DNA of 11,271 bases from Gyrodactylus bullatarudis. Its lineage: Eukaryota > Platyhelminthes > Monogenea > Gyrodactylidea > Gyrodactylidae. The stretch's first letter is position 1, and the number at the start of each line of letters is the position of its first letter. The notes below the pieces were generated by a model. The model did no database searches, was not told the DNA's origin, and worked only from the letters and a program-made list of their open reading frames with translations. The position numbers and the translations under genes were made by a program. The stretch covers positions 1 to 11,271 of the forward strand of contig SSNU01002953.1 in the NCBI GenBank assembly GCA_012064415.1, written 5' to 3'. Shown here piece after piece: positions 1-7,545 of the stretch.

Positions 1-13
1 TTATTTTTCTCAG

Positions 14-76
14 TATCGCGGAAGAGGGCCTCATAATCTAGATTCCAAAAAATCTCGATCAATTTCGATTTCTTGA
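14..76 (+). CDS. possible terminal exon of an unidentified upstream gene
   Basis: A pyrimidine-rich stretch ending in CAG at 11-13 resembles a splice acceptor. It is followed by 20 open codons that begin Tyr-Arg-Gly-Arg-Gly-Pro and end in a Ser/Arg/Lys-rich tail (Ser-Lys-Lys-Ser-Arg-Ser), closed by TGA at 74-76. The composition resembles the low-complexity tail of an RNA-binding or nuclear protein, but the stretch is far too short to assign. It may be chance. If real, gene 1 downstream could not extend upstream through this point without a gene boundary. Confidence 0.2.
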   Translation, partial: YRGRGPHNLDSKKSRSISIS

Positions 77-660
77 TGAAAAAGTCAAGAATTTTGTGAA
101 AATCATAAATTTCCATCTTCATATTAAATTGCTTTAGATTTATCTTTTCAATTCAATCATTAAAAGTTAACTGAATTAAGGCTTTAATATAACATGATTA
201 TTAAATAAGGAGGAAGATGATGCCGGTTATTCAACTTATAAGGCCTTCGTGTCAGGCTGTCTGACTCAGGCATAACCATTAGTGCCATAAGTGAAAATTT
301 GCAAAAGTAAAATTGATCAGTTATTGATTCCAAGTTATTTTGATTATGAATCGTCAATCTCTCCTTAAAGGGATAGCTAGGATTGGAGGCTGAAATAACT
401 GCCTCCATCTTCATATTTTATTTGATATGACTTTTGAATAACCTATCAAAACATTATAAATTATTTTTCTTAACTAATTGTTAATTTTCACGAGTTTTTT
501 CTGTCTAACTTTAAAAATTTAGCAGATTTAATATTTTTTGATTTATAAACAACTTGAAATTTATATTCTTAAATTAGAATAAAATGCACAGAGGATTTCA
601 CCCATAATCTAGTCCTGGAACCATGAACAGGATAAATTAAAAAAAAAATCTTCTTTTTAG
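77..660. other. gene-poor stretch upstream of the first recognisable transporter exon
   Basis: AT-rich sequence with no recognisable transporter exon. The TMD1 exon that precedes this point in gene 2 (7675-8383) has no convincing counterpart here. On the reverse strand 414-184 is an ATG-started frame of 76 codons with fairly even codon use, but its product is not recognised and no splice or promoter context supports it. The last bases, 641-660, form a strong acceptor (polypyrimidine run ending TTTTTAG). The stretch is therefore most simply the tail of a gene 1 intron, or the break point of a 5'-truncated copy. Confidence 0.4.
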
Positions 661-989
661 CCACTGGAATTTTTGAGATTATTATCTACAGCGGCATTTC
701 AATTCTCTTGTGGTATGGTATATTGATCTATTCAAAATTTGAAATACAAGCTGGAGATATTATAATTGTTATAATGAGTGTCTTAGTTGGAACGATTCAG
801 TTGTCAGCTTCACTTCCATCGATGAGATTGTTTTTTGAGGCCAAATCAGCTGCTTATGATGTCTTCAAATTGATTGAACGTGAACCGAAGATAAATAAAA
901 ATATTCCTGGCTATAAATCAGAAAAACTTAAGGGAAATATTGTTTTCAATGGTGTTTCATTCCGATATCCGACTAGGAAAGAAGCTTGC
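661..989 (+). CDS. gene 1 exon: TM5-TM6 of TMD1 and start of NBD1
   Basis: The exon begins with two bases of a split codon after TTTTTAG, so an upstream exon ending in phase 1 is expected, exactly as at 8422 in gene 2. It encodes two hydrophobic helices and then the NBD1 entry with the A-loop tyrosine in FRYPTRKE. It ends at a GTAAGT donor (990). Its length of 329 nt equals the gene 2 counterpart 8422-8750. Confidence 0.93.
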
Positions 990-3900
990 GTAAGTTATGT
1001 AAGAAATAAATTTATGCAAGGGACTACAGTTATTAAACTTTAGGTAATGGAAAAAATGAGTTTTGAAATAAAATCTGGTTCAACAGTTGCATTTATTGGC
1101 AAATCTGGATCGGGCAAAAGCACGTGTATCCAACTTATTCAACGGTTCTATGATCCGGATTCAGGAAAAGTAAGAATACCTATTGATTGATTTTCTTTAT
1201 GATCATAAATTCTTGTTGTCGTTTGGTCTCTAAGTTGGTCTATCTTAGTTTTTATTATTTAGTTTATTTATTACTCAAATCTTGAGGGGTGTTTAGACAT
1301 ATCCCAAAGATTATAATTATAAGATTATAATCGATTTGAGGCCTCTGCGTCCGTGCAGCTATGATTGTGTTCCCTATTTTGGGAAAGTTAGAGTAAAGGT
1401 CAATTTTCAAAACTATAATTCTGGTATAGATTTTAGTAATAAACAGATAATGTAAAAATCCATTTTCAGAGTTATTGTCGGGATTGCTTATTGAGTACAG
1501 TACCTATCTCGATTGAAATTGATATTAATTCACCCCCACGACATTTTGAAGAATTTCCACCTTTGTTCTCAGATAGTTCTCAGAATAGATTTATTCATAA
1601 ATAAAATCTAATTTAAATAACTCTCAATGTCTATCTACTGAACGTGTTCAATATAGAATTTTCCCCATTTAGACTCTTATAATTCCCTTATCTGTCTCAG
1701 AGCTTCACATTCTCTGGGTCCGCAGTTATGCGGTTTAGTAAAAAAATTCTCCGAATCTAAATCTGATGGCAATTATACTCTCAGAATTATAAATAATAAA
1801 TCAAAATTTTTATTAACTTTTTTAAATTAGAAGACAACAGTTGCCTGATTTCCTCAAAAATATTTTGAGCTTGCTGACTCGAAGTCATGCTAGTGTTAAG
1901 AACGAACGAAGGATTATAATAATTATTGGTGAATAAAGCTTTATTTTCGTCGGTTCTCTTCAGATCAAACACCGACTTTAGATGCATGCAAGTTTGAGGA
2001 ACATTATAAAATCTGACCAATAGCAATTATTCATCCAATGGGTTGGAATGTGCTCATACTTTTGAGACTGTGAGGAATACATCTATTGTCTGATTATAAT
2101 TATTAGTTGGTAATCGTCTTCTCTGTTTCCCTTTCTTTTTTGTTGCTTTTTTTCTTTTTTAAATTACTTTAATACAGGTTATCTGATAGTGAGAACCTAA
2201 CTGATCTTAAATTAGTCATATCAGATCTAAACTGGATTATTCTAAGTATCTTCTCAATAAATTAGTTAAATGAATTGCTCACAGACACTAAAGTTTCTGC
2301 CGATCCATTTACAGGTTTCTTTCTATACACCAATATGAAAATCGTGTTATTCGGAATCTCTTCCAATCAGATTTGAGTAACCATGACTGAAATTATTAAA
2401 AAATGACCAAAAGGCAATATTTAAAATTTTGTATTACCAAAAAGTAAATTGAAACTTTGGGGTCCTCAAATCCAATTTAAAAAAAGTAACCAAAATTGTG
2501 TATGCAAAATAACCAACTGTAACCATATTTGCAAATGCGAAGGTTCGAGTAACTCTATTTAAGAATTATTCTTGAGTTTATATCAACAAACTTTACTCTA
2601 CGATTAAATGGCTGTTAGTGTGAAAATTTCATTACTGTAATTGATAATTGAATAGCTCATTTTGACTGATATTGATCGTAATAAGAGAAAAGAATCTGAT
2701 GATTTTACTTATAGTTAATTCAGTACTTTATTAAATCATTTAAGGCAAAAGATAAATTTATTTCTCATTCCAGATAGAAATTGATGAAGTCGATTTAAAA
2801 GACTATGAAATTCCATGTTTACGAAAATCAATCGGTGTGGTCCTTCAGGAACCTGTACTGTTTGCGGGAACTATTTATGAGAACATCCGAATGGGCTATT
2901 TGGATGCAACTGAGGAGGAAATTTTAAAGGCAGCTAAACTTGCCTATGCTGATGAGTTTATATCAAAACTTCCCGAAAAGTATGAAACTTGGATAGCCGA
3001 AGGGGGAAGTGGTATGTCTGGAGGTCAAAAACAAAGGATAGCTATAGCTAGAGCTCTTGTCAGGAATCCATCAATACTATTACTAGATGAGGCAACATCA
3101 GCCTTGGATTCAAAATCTGAGAAAATTGTCCAAGAAGCATTAGATAATGCATGCAAGGGTAGGACTGTCATTATGGTTGCTCATAGATTGACGACTGTTC
3201 GAAATTGTGATAATATCATTGTTATTGAAGATGGGAAAATAATTGAACAGGGAAATCATGATAAATTAATTTCTCTTGAAATGGGAACCTATCGGAGAAT
3301 GTTAGAAAAAGCAAATCAAGTGAGTAATTTTTTGCGAATAAGAAGTTTGAAATTTCCTTTCTGTGAATTGAAAAAAAAATCAGCTTTATGTGTTTATAAT
3401 GACCCAATAAGTAAAAAAGTAATTTTCTCCTTTAACTTGAGACCAAGTTTTTTTGGATGTTTACATAAACCTTATAAACATGAAGATGAGAATTTACTTC
3501 TATTACAAAAAACTCAATATTTTTCACAGGAAAGTCAATAAAAAAGTTATTTTTCTAATTTTATGATAAAATACGCCAGTAAGTTGTGGAAATTAAAAAA
3601 AATTTCTAAAAAAATTCAATCTGACCAAAATTAGACCGTTTTTCGAATTTTGAAAATGCCCCGAATTTGCCCTTTTTCAACTCTTAAGTTCAATATTTTT
3701 ATCGATTTCAAAGATTTGAAGCAGGTAAATGCAGTTTTCAAGAAAAAGTTGAGCTTATATATTCTTTGTCTAATGCTGATCTTGAATATTTGCATTTAAC
3801 TGGTTCAAATCTTTGAAACCGATAAAAATTTTGAGCTCATGAGTTGAAAAAGTGGAAATGGGTTTATGTTGTACAGGACTTGTAAGAAATAAAAACCTCA

Positions 3901-6893
3901 TTAAACAGAATATCAGAGTGAAATAAATTTTTTTAGAAAAGTGCCCAAAATGTAAGTGGCCTTGTTAATTTCTCTCAGGACGATTCAGATGATGATCAAG
4001 ATGAACCTGACGAAGTTAAGGATTACGTTTCAGTTGTAAACTCATCTTTTATAATGTCACCATCATCTGTTGTAAATGAAAAAATTGCAACAAAGGTAGT
4101 TTATTTTTCAATTATTCTTTTAGAAACAATCCAGCCTGATGTTATTAAAGAAACATTTAAACTTTGCAAAAGAAGATTTAAAATACATATTTTGTGGATT
4201 TTTCTTTTCTTTAGTGGCTGGAATAATACTACCGTGTATTGCTATAGTTTACTCAGAAATCTTTTATGTAATCTTTCTTTATAATTAGACTTTCATATTA
4301 GATATTTACATTGCTACGCACTCCGGATATAATGCTGGATAAAACACGATTGATATGTGGAATGCTATTCCTTTTGGCAGCATTAAAATTAATTATCACG
4401 GTTCTTGAAGTATTTAAATTAAATATATTAATTTTTCAGAATACTTTCTTTGGAATAGGTTCAGCCCATGTAACAAGAAGACTCCGAAAAGTGATGTTCC
4501 GAAAGTACCTCGAACAAGTAATTAAAATAAATCTAAGTTAAAGGAAATCGGCTGGTTCGATTTACCAGAGCATCAATCAGCCTGTCTTGTCGTAAATTTA
4601 GCAACTGAAGCAACTGTTGTTGGGGATATGGCAGGATCATCGGTTGGCGAATTCATTAGCGCCATCTCTATGATTATTTGTCTAGTTATAATTTCATTTT
4701 ATTATTCTTGGCAAATAGCCATTGTCAACTTGGCCCTTTTACCCCTTTTGGTTCTTGGAGGCTATTTCAGAGTAAGTGATAATTATTTAAACGTCAATTT
4801 ATAAAATTCAAACTAATCCTAGCCCAGCAAAAGTCATGCAAAATTTAAAGTTTCATCCACTCAGGGAACTTTGTTTTTCCCATTTTATCAGATATTTTTC
4901 AAATTCAGCCTTAGAATTTAATTTTCTCATTTCCCTTAATTTTTCATGACACAAATCATCTTGTGTGATCTTATGTAAGGCTGGGTAATATGGAGATTAG
5001 AATTTATGATTTCTACAAAATTCTCAATTTTATCCTTTGATGAAGATCCCACTTTTGATCTTTCTCATTTTTTGGGGCAGAGATAAACAAAAGTTTGATA
5101 AATTATTTTTTAAGATGAAGGGTTTTGCAAAACAAGAAGATGATAAAAGCCAATCTGGTTATAAAACAGCTCAAGAATCAATATCGAATGCAAGGACAGT
5201 TTTTAGTTTTAGCCTTGAAGATTTCTTTTTCAAAAAATACAAAACCGATATTACAGAAGAGTGAGATATTATAATTCATGAATTTCAGTATTAAACTTCG
5301 AGGCCAAATTTTTGACGCAGTTTTATACGGCATTTCTCAAGCCATTCAGTTTGCCCAATTCGCAATTACTCTATCTTTAGGAGCCTACCTGATCCAAGAA
5401 AATCAAATTAATGTTCAACAGTTATTCAAGTTTGTAAATTGATATCATGATAATGTTTAGGAATCTAATTAATCTTTTTACAGAGTTTTCATGGTAGTCA
5501 GTTTTTGTGCCAGAGAATTGGGAAAGATTGTTGGATACTTTCCAAAATTCACAAGTGGAATAAAATCAATTAACAAAGTTTACAAAGATATTGAGAGAAT
5601 GTCGAAAATTCTGTTAAACGATGGTATCGTTCCAAATGAAGCTTTTTCAGGCTCATTGGTGTTCAAGGATATTCGTTTCAACTATCCCACCAGACCATCC
5701 GTGAAAGTTTTGAGGGTAAACTAAATAATTTCCAAAAGCATTTTAGAATTTCAGTCACAATGTAGCAAGCGGCAAATCGGTAGCTGTTGTTGCTCAGTCT
5801 GGTGGAGGAAAATCTACAATACTTCAACTAGTACAAAGATTTTATGATCCAATTAATCTGCTAAATGGTAAGAGCCTTGGAGAAAAGCTATCTGAAAGTG
5901 ACATTCAAAAATCTGGATCTCCTGGTATTTATATGAACGGATATAACATGGGAGGATTGAACCCACAGTGGATTCGAAAACAACTTGGTGTTGTTAGTCA
6001 AGAGCCAAACTTGTTTGATCTAACCATAAAAGAAAACATTGAATATGGCCTTAATTTCCAAGAAAATGTATCCATGGAACAGGTCATTGAAGCAGCTAAA
6101 AAATCAAATGCTCATGATTTTATACTTTCATTACCAAATGTACGTAATGAATAAGAGTTTTTTCGTAAAACTCTCAAATAAATCTTCTAACTTAAGCACC
6201 AAAAGATACGAGCAGTTTATTGACATGATAAGATATAGAAAATGAAAAAAACACTTTTCATGTAGTTTTCAAAGATTGTTTCTCTGGAATTAGAAGGTAC
6301 TTAGTACGAAGTTAGGAATTTTTGATAGCTCAGATTTTTAGAATTCCAAACTATCTTCTTTGAACCTAGAAGATTATTCTTAAACTTTGAAATGGCTTCA
6401 CAATTAGATCTGAGATAAAATGTTAAAAGTTAAACGAAGAACAATTGTTATTGCAGTCAATTAATTGTAAAATGAATCTAATTTTGAAAATTAAAATCAA
6501 AAGGAGGATTTTTCGAATTAAACATAACACTTTTTTAATCTTATGCAGGGCTATGAAACAATGGTTGGCGAAAGAGGGGGTAAACTTTCCGGAGGTCAAA
6601 AACAAAGGATCGCAATTGCCCGAGCCTTAATCAGAGATCCGAAACTATTGATCCTAGATGAGGCAACAAGTGCTTTAGATAATGAAAGTGAAAAAATTGT
6701 TCAAGACGCAATCGACAAGTTGACATCTCAAGGTGATAGAACAAGTCTCATTGTTGCTCATAGACTCTCATCAATTCAAAATGCTGATGAAATCGTTGTA
6801 CTGAACCATGGCAAAAGAGCCGAATATGGAAGTCCAGATCATTTGATGAAAACTAAGGGAATCTTCTACGAGCTGAATAATTTAGTCGATTAA
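661..6893 (+). CDS. gene 1: ABCB-type full transporter (P-glycoprotein/MDR), 5' part missing
   Basis: Thirteen exons join without a stop or frameshift: 661-989, 1044-1169, 2774-3319, 3979-4095, 4124-4267, 4302-4409, 4440-4517, 4544-4771, 5115-5260, 5289-5429, 5484-5715, 5747-6139 and 6549-6893. They give 976 residues: TM5-6 of TMD1, NBD1, acidic linker, all of TMD2, and NBD2. Family members are about 1250-1300 residues, so about 270 N-terminal residues are outside the window or lost. ABCB full transporters use ATP bound between two NBDs to export hydrophobic compounds across the plasma membrane. NBD1 has Walker [10 protein letters not shown] (1098-1124), Q-loop LQEP, signature MSGGQ (3014-3028), Walker B LLLDE and H-loop AHR. 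NBD2 has LSGGQ (6585-6599) and LDE, but a Walker A starting with Ala (5792-5818). Gene 2 lies 652 nt downstream. A microexon like that of gene 2 (9545-9565) may be missed in the 3320-3978 intron. Family assignment is certain; substrate is unknown. Confidence 0.93.
1044..1169 (+). CDS. gene 1 exon: NBD1 Walker A
   Basis: A 126-nt exon in phase 0, the same length as 8782-8907 in gene 2. It encodes the canonical P-loop GKSGSGKST (1098-1124) and the following helix to RFYDPDSGK. It is preceded by a 54-nt intron (990-1043) and followed by a GTAAGA donor opening the 1604-nt intron. Confidence 0.95.
1170..2773 (+). other. 1604-nt intron of gene 1 holding broken coding-like blocks
   Basis: The donor GTAAGA at 1170 and the acceptor CATTCCAG ending 2773 are clear from the flanking NBD1 exons. 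The matching gene 2 intron (8908-8938) is only 31 nt. Inside, the forward strand has open blocks in changing frames: 1297-1452 (52 codons), 1443-1601 (53), 1657-1827 (57), 1826-1933 (36), and 2173-2373 (67 codons with one in-frame TAG at 2263-2265). The reverse strand has an open frame 2026-1787 (79 codons). None is recognised. A C/T-rich run lies at 2114-2162, and 2380-2772 looks featureless. The size suggests an insertion, possibly of a decayed gene or mobile element, but no terminal repeats or target-site duplication were seen. Confidence 0.75.
1297..2373 (+). pseudogene. possible decayed coding sequence inside the gene 1 intron
   Basis: Open forward-strand blocks run nearly end to end from 1297 to 1933, switching frame at each boundary, with a further block at 2173-2373 broken by one TAG. 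The translations have varied, protein-like composition: the first block has a Cys-Ser-Tyr-Asp-Cys motif and the third block is Ser/Leu-rich. No known family is recognised. Alternatives are a nested gene with tiny introns, a reverse-strand gene represented by 2026-1787, or chance openness in a slightly GC-richer patch. Confidence 0.25.
2774..3319 (+). CDS. gene 1 exon: main body of NBD1
   Basis: The exon has 182 codons in phase 0 after CATTCCAG. It carries the Q-loop [12 protein letters not shown], the X-loop/signature region with MSGGQ (3014-3028) where LSGGQ is usual, Walker [12 protein letters not shown] with the catalytic Glu, and H-loop VAHRLTT. It ends at GTGAGT (3320). The length equals gene 2 exon 8939-9484; by hand count 44 of 182 residues differ (about 76% identity). 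Confidence 0.96.
3466..3733 (+). repeat. dispersed repeat, copy 1 (direct match to 10793-11056)
   Basis: Aligned by eye over about 260 bases with the tail of the window. Shared stretches include TAAACC...TAACATGAAGATGAGAATTT near the start, CTCAATATTTTT in the middle, and ATCGATTTCAAAGATTTGAAG near the end, with small indels between. Both copies lie in non-coding sequence around the linker region of a transporter gene. The type of element is not recognised. Confidence 0.75.
3672..3852. repeat. inverted repeat, two 62-nt arms
   Basis: The left arm 3672-3733 and the reverse complement of the right arm 3791-3852 match at about 55 of 62 positions with no gaps, separated by a 57-nt spacer. The arm starts CTTTTTCAACTC and ends AAATGCA. 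The left arm is also the 3' end of the dispersed repeat, so the palindrome probably formed from two oppositely oriented copies of that repeat. In the transcript it could fold into a long hairpin. Confidence 0.8.
3979..4095 (+). CDS. gene 1 exon: acidic linker between NBD1 and TMD2
   Basis: The exon has 39 codons in phase 0 after TCTCTCAG, ending AAG|GTAG. It begins with a run rich in Asp/Glu ([12 protein letters not shown]) and continues into a Ser/Val-rich stretch. The position is that of the P-glycoprotein linker, which is poorly conserved and in characterised members is phosphorylated. Several serines are present, but no specific site is claimed. Confidence 0.8.
4124..4267 (+). CDS. gene 1 exon: TMD2 start and TM7
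   Basis: The exon has 48 codons in phase 0. The correct frame reads Lys-Gln-Ser-Ser-Leu, a basic juxtamembrane stretch, then a hydrophobic helix ending [10 protein letters not shown], matching the TM7 '...FAIIFSEI' pattern of the family. It is bounded by a 28-nt intron (4096-4123) and a 34-nt intron (4268-4301). A longer frame over the same bases is a shadow. Confidence 0.88.
4302..4409 (+). CDS. gene 1 exon: extracellular loop and TM8
   Basis: The exon has 36 codons starting Ile-Phe-Thr-Leu-Leu after the second of two nearby AG sites (4300-4301); the first AG (4287-4288) would run into an in-frame TAG. It encodes the loop after TM7 and most of TM8. The donor is GTATTT at 4410. Confidence 0.86.
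4440..4517 (+). CDS. gene 1 exon: TM8 end and coupling region
   Basis: The exon has 26 codons; it contains Thr-Arg-Arg-Leu-Arg, matching the conserved 'TKRLR' segment of ABCB proteins, and ends Tyr-Leu-Glu-Gln. The preceding 30-nt intron (4410-4439) is a multiple of three with no in-frame stop, so its retention would insert ten residues. Family alignment fits without it. Confidence 0.87.
4544..4771 (+). CDS. gene 1 exon: TM9-TM10 of TMD2
   Basis: The exon has 76 codons starting Glu-Ile-Gly-Trp-Phe-Asp, the counterpart of the family's '(Q/E)D(V/I)xWFD' motif, after a 26-nt intron (4518-4543). Two hydrophobic helices follow, and it ends Gly-Gly-Tyr-Phe-Arg at a perfect GTAAGT donor (4772). Confidence 0.92.
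4772..5114 (+). other. 343-nt intron of gene 1
   Basis: It lies between the GTAAGT donor and an acceptor TTATTTTTTAAG (ending 5114), chosen because it alone restores phase 0 and family alignment. The CAG at 5078-5080 would break the frame. No gene or repeat was recognised inside. Confidence 0.75.
5115..5260 (+). CDS. gene 1 exon: intracellular helices after TM10
   Basis: The exon starts Met-Lys-Gly-Phe-Ala-Lys-Gln and contains a '[11 protein letters not shown]' segment, the counterpart of the conserved 'AIxNIRTVxS' stretch. It ends in phase 2 at a GTGAGA donor. The next intron is 28 nt (5261-5288). Confidence 0.9.
5289..5429 (+). CDS. gene 1 exon: TM11 region
   Basis: The exon is 141 nt long and begins with one base completing an Asp codon. 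It encodes an amphipathic stretch and the TM11 helix, ending Val-Gln-Gln-Leu-Phe at the unusual donor GTTTGT (5430). The following intron is 54 nt. The family pattern '...EDVLLVFS' aligns directly across the junction. Confidence 0.87.
5484..5715 (+). CDS. gene 1 exon: TM12 and NBD2 entry
   Basis: The exon completes a split Lys codon, then encodes TM12, the helix leading into the NBD, and the A-loop tyrosine in FNYPTRPS. It ends Val-Leu-Arg at a GTAAAC donor in phase 0. The next intron is 31 nt (5716-5746); the AG at 5745-5746, not the later AG at 5753-5754, keeps the frame. Confidence 0.9.
5747..6139 (+). CDS. gene 1 exon: NBD2 first half with variant Walker A
   Basis: The exon has 131 codons. 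The P-loop reads Ala-Gln-Ser-Gly-Gly-Gly-Lys-Ser-Thr (5792-5818), so the first glycine of GxxGxGK(S/T) is alanine, coded by GCT. After RFYDP about 21 extra residues, rich in Ser, Gly and Lys (roughly 5852-5926), precede the 'xMNGYN' strand when compared with NBD1. The Q-loop [10 protein letters not shown] is normal. The exon ends Leu-Pro-Asn at a GTACGT donor. Confidence 0.93.
6140..6548 (+). other. 409-nt intron of gene 1
   Basis: It lies between two clear NBD2 exons, with donor GTACGT and acceptor CTTATGCAG. Short open frames on both strands here have no recognisable content or family match. Nothing else was seen. Confidence 0.85.
6549..6893 (+). CDS. gene 1 last exon: NBD2 second half
   Basis: It encodes the X-loop Thr-Met-Val-Gly-Glu-Arg-Gly, signature LSGGQ (6585-6599), Walker B with Asp-Glu at 6657-6662, D-loop SALD and H-loop VAHRLSS, all canonical. 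It ends with TAA at 6891-6893, 27 residues after the conserved 'EYGSPDHL' region, a normal C-terminus for the family. Confidence 0.96.
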   Translation, partial: GYETMVGERGGKLSGGQKQRIAIARALIRDPKLLILDEATSALDNESEKIVQDAIDKLTSQGDRTSLIVAHRLSSIQNADEIVVLNHGKRAEYGSPDHLMKTKGIFYELNNLVD

Positions 6894-7545
6894 TTTTAAC
6901 TAGAATAAAAAAAATGTTGAACTAAAACTTTTCTTATTCTTCAATTGGCTCGAGTTTATCAAAGAAGATCGTTGTTTTTATATCTTAAACTAAACTATCC
7001 AAGACGTCTCTGATCCTTAAAGAAAACTAAAGAGAACTAATTGTACCAATGAATATTTGTAAATTTTTAGTGATGTATTAAGCTTTAGCTTCTTCGGATT
7101 GGCGTCGCAAACGACCTGTTTATCTTATCGGGGTTATTCATTCAATTGACCCTTCTTCTAAGGCAGGTTAGACTTTGTTTTTTCTTAACTCCAGCATGAC
7201 TTCCAGTCAGATTTTTGAAAAGACTTTCCGTAACTTCGTTTCAGTATTGTTAGTTATTGCGTAGTTAGAATTCGTATGTCTGCCAGGAAAGAGTCTTTAG
7301 AAACCCAGTGAAATATAGCGTTCATTAAGCTTTTTTGCTTTCGAGCTTAGAATCTAACCTAAATATTCTTGAGGTTCGGCAATATTACTTTTCGATTGGA
7401 AAAAATAGGTTTCTCACTTTTTTTAAATTGTAAAATTCTCCATATTTACGTGAGAACTAAAACAAAAACGAAAGTTTATTTTATTAAAGATTTTAATATA
7501 GATTTATAATAATTAGAAGTCGAATTTGAAATCATTCTGGAAAAA
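6894..7545 (+). other. spacer between gene 1 and gene 2
   Basis: 652 nt with no recognisable gene. It should hold the gene 1 polyadenylation region and the gene 2 promoter. The stretch 7080-7160 is less AT-rich and open for about 29 codons, without recognised content. Just before gene 2, ATTTATAATAATTAG (7501-7515) ends in a possible splice acceptor, so a 5' untranslated intron or trans-splice site is conceivable. No certain TATA element can be picked out in such AT-rich sequence. Confidence 0.6.
6904..6909 (+). promoter_or_regulatory. possible poly(A) signal of gene 1
   Basis: AATAAA lies 10 nt after the stop codon and is followed by a short A run. The position implies a very short 3' untranslated region, which fits compact genes, but AATAAA is common by chance in sequence this AT-rich. 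Confidence 0.35.

Larger units (their letters stand above)
3320..3978 (+). other. 659-nt intron of gene 1 with repeats
   Basis: It lies between the NBD1 body exon (GTGAGT donor) and the acidic linker exon (acceptor TCTCTCAG, 3971-3978). It contains a dispersed repeat copy (3466-3733) and an inverted repeat (3672-3733 with 3791-3852). The reading frame of the preceding exon stays open to 3541 by chance or read-through, but the GTGAGT donor and the end of conserved NBD sequence argue for splicing at 3319. A short exon equivalent to 9545-9565 of gene 2 was looked for and not found. Confidence 0.75.

Noticed and set aside
190..270. Weak resemblance of forward sequence to the [12 protein letters not shown] part of the TMD1 exon of gene 2
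   Set aside because: Only scattered bases match, the frame is broken by a stop, and nothing before or after it aligns. With NBD1 76% identical between the genes, a true copy should match far better.
3320..3541. Read-through of NBD1 into a 74-residue extension ending at 3541, making gene 1 two separate half-transporters
   Set aside because: The conserved NBD ends exactly at a GTGAGT donor, the extension is low-quality sequence overlapping the repeat, and the linker and TMD2 follow in phase.
4268..4288. A 21-nt intron ending at the first AG (4287-4288)
   Set aside because: The downstream sequence would hit an in-frame TAG. The second AG at 4300-4301 gives a 34-nt intron and correct TMD2 sequence.
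5037..5114. Extending exon 5115-5260 upstream through an open frame, or using the CAG at 5078-5080 as acceptor
   Set aside because: The CAG site gives the wrong phase, and the extra residues do not align with the family. The AG at 5113-5114 restores phase 0 and gives a gap-free join.
6423..6605. Reverse-strand frame and forward frame 6445-6630 at the last gene 1 intron
   Set aside because: They span the clear acceptor and the LSGGQ exon in wrong frames; no splice or family support.
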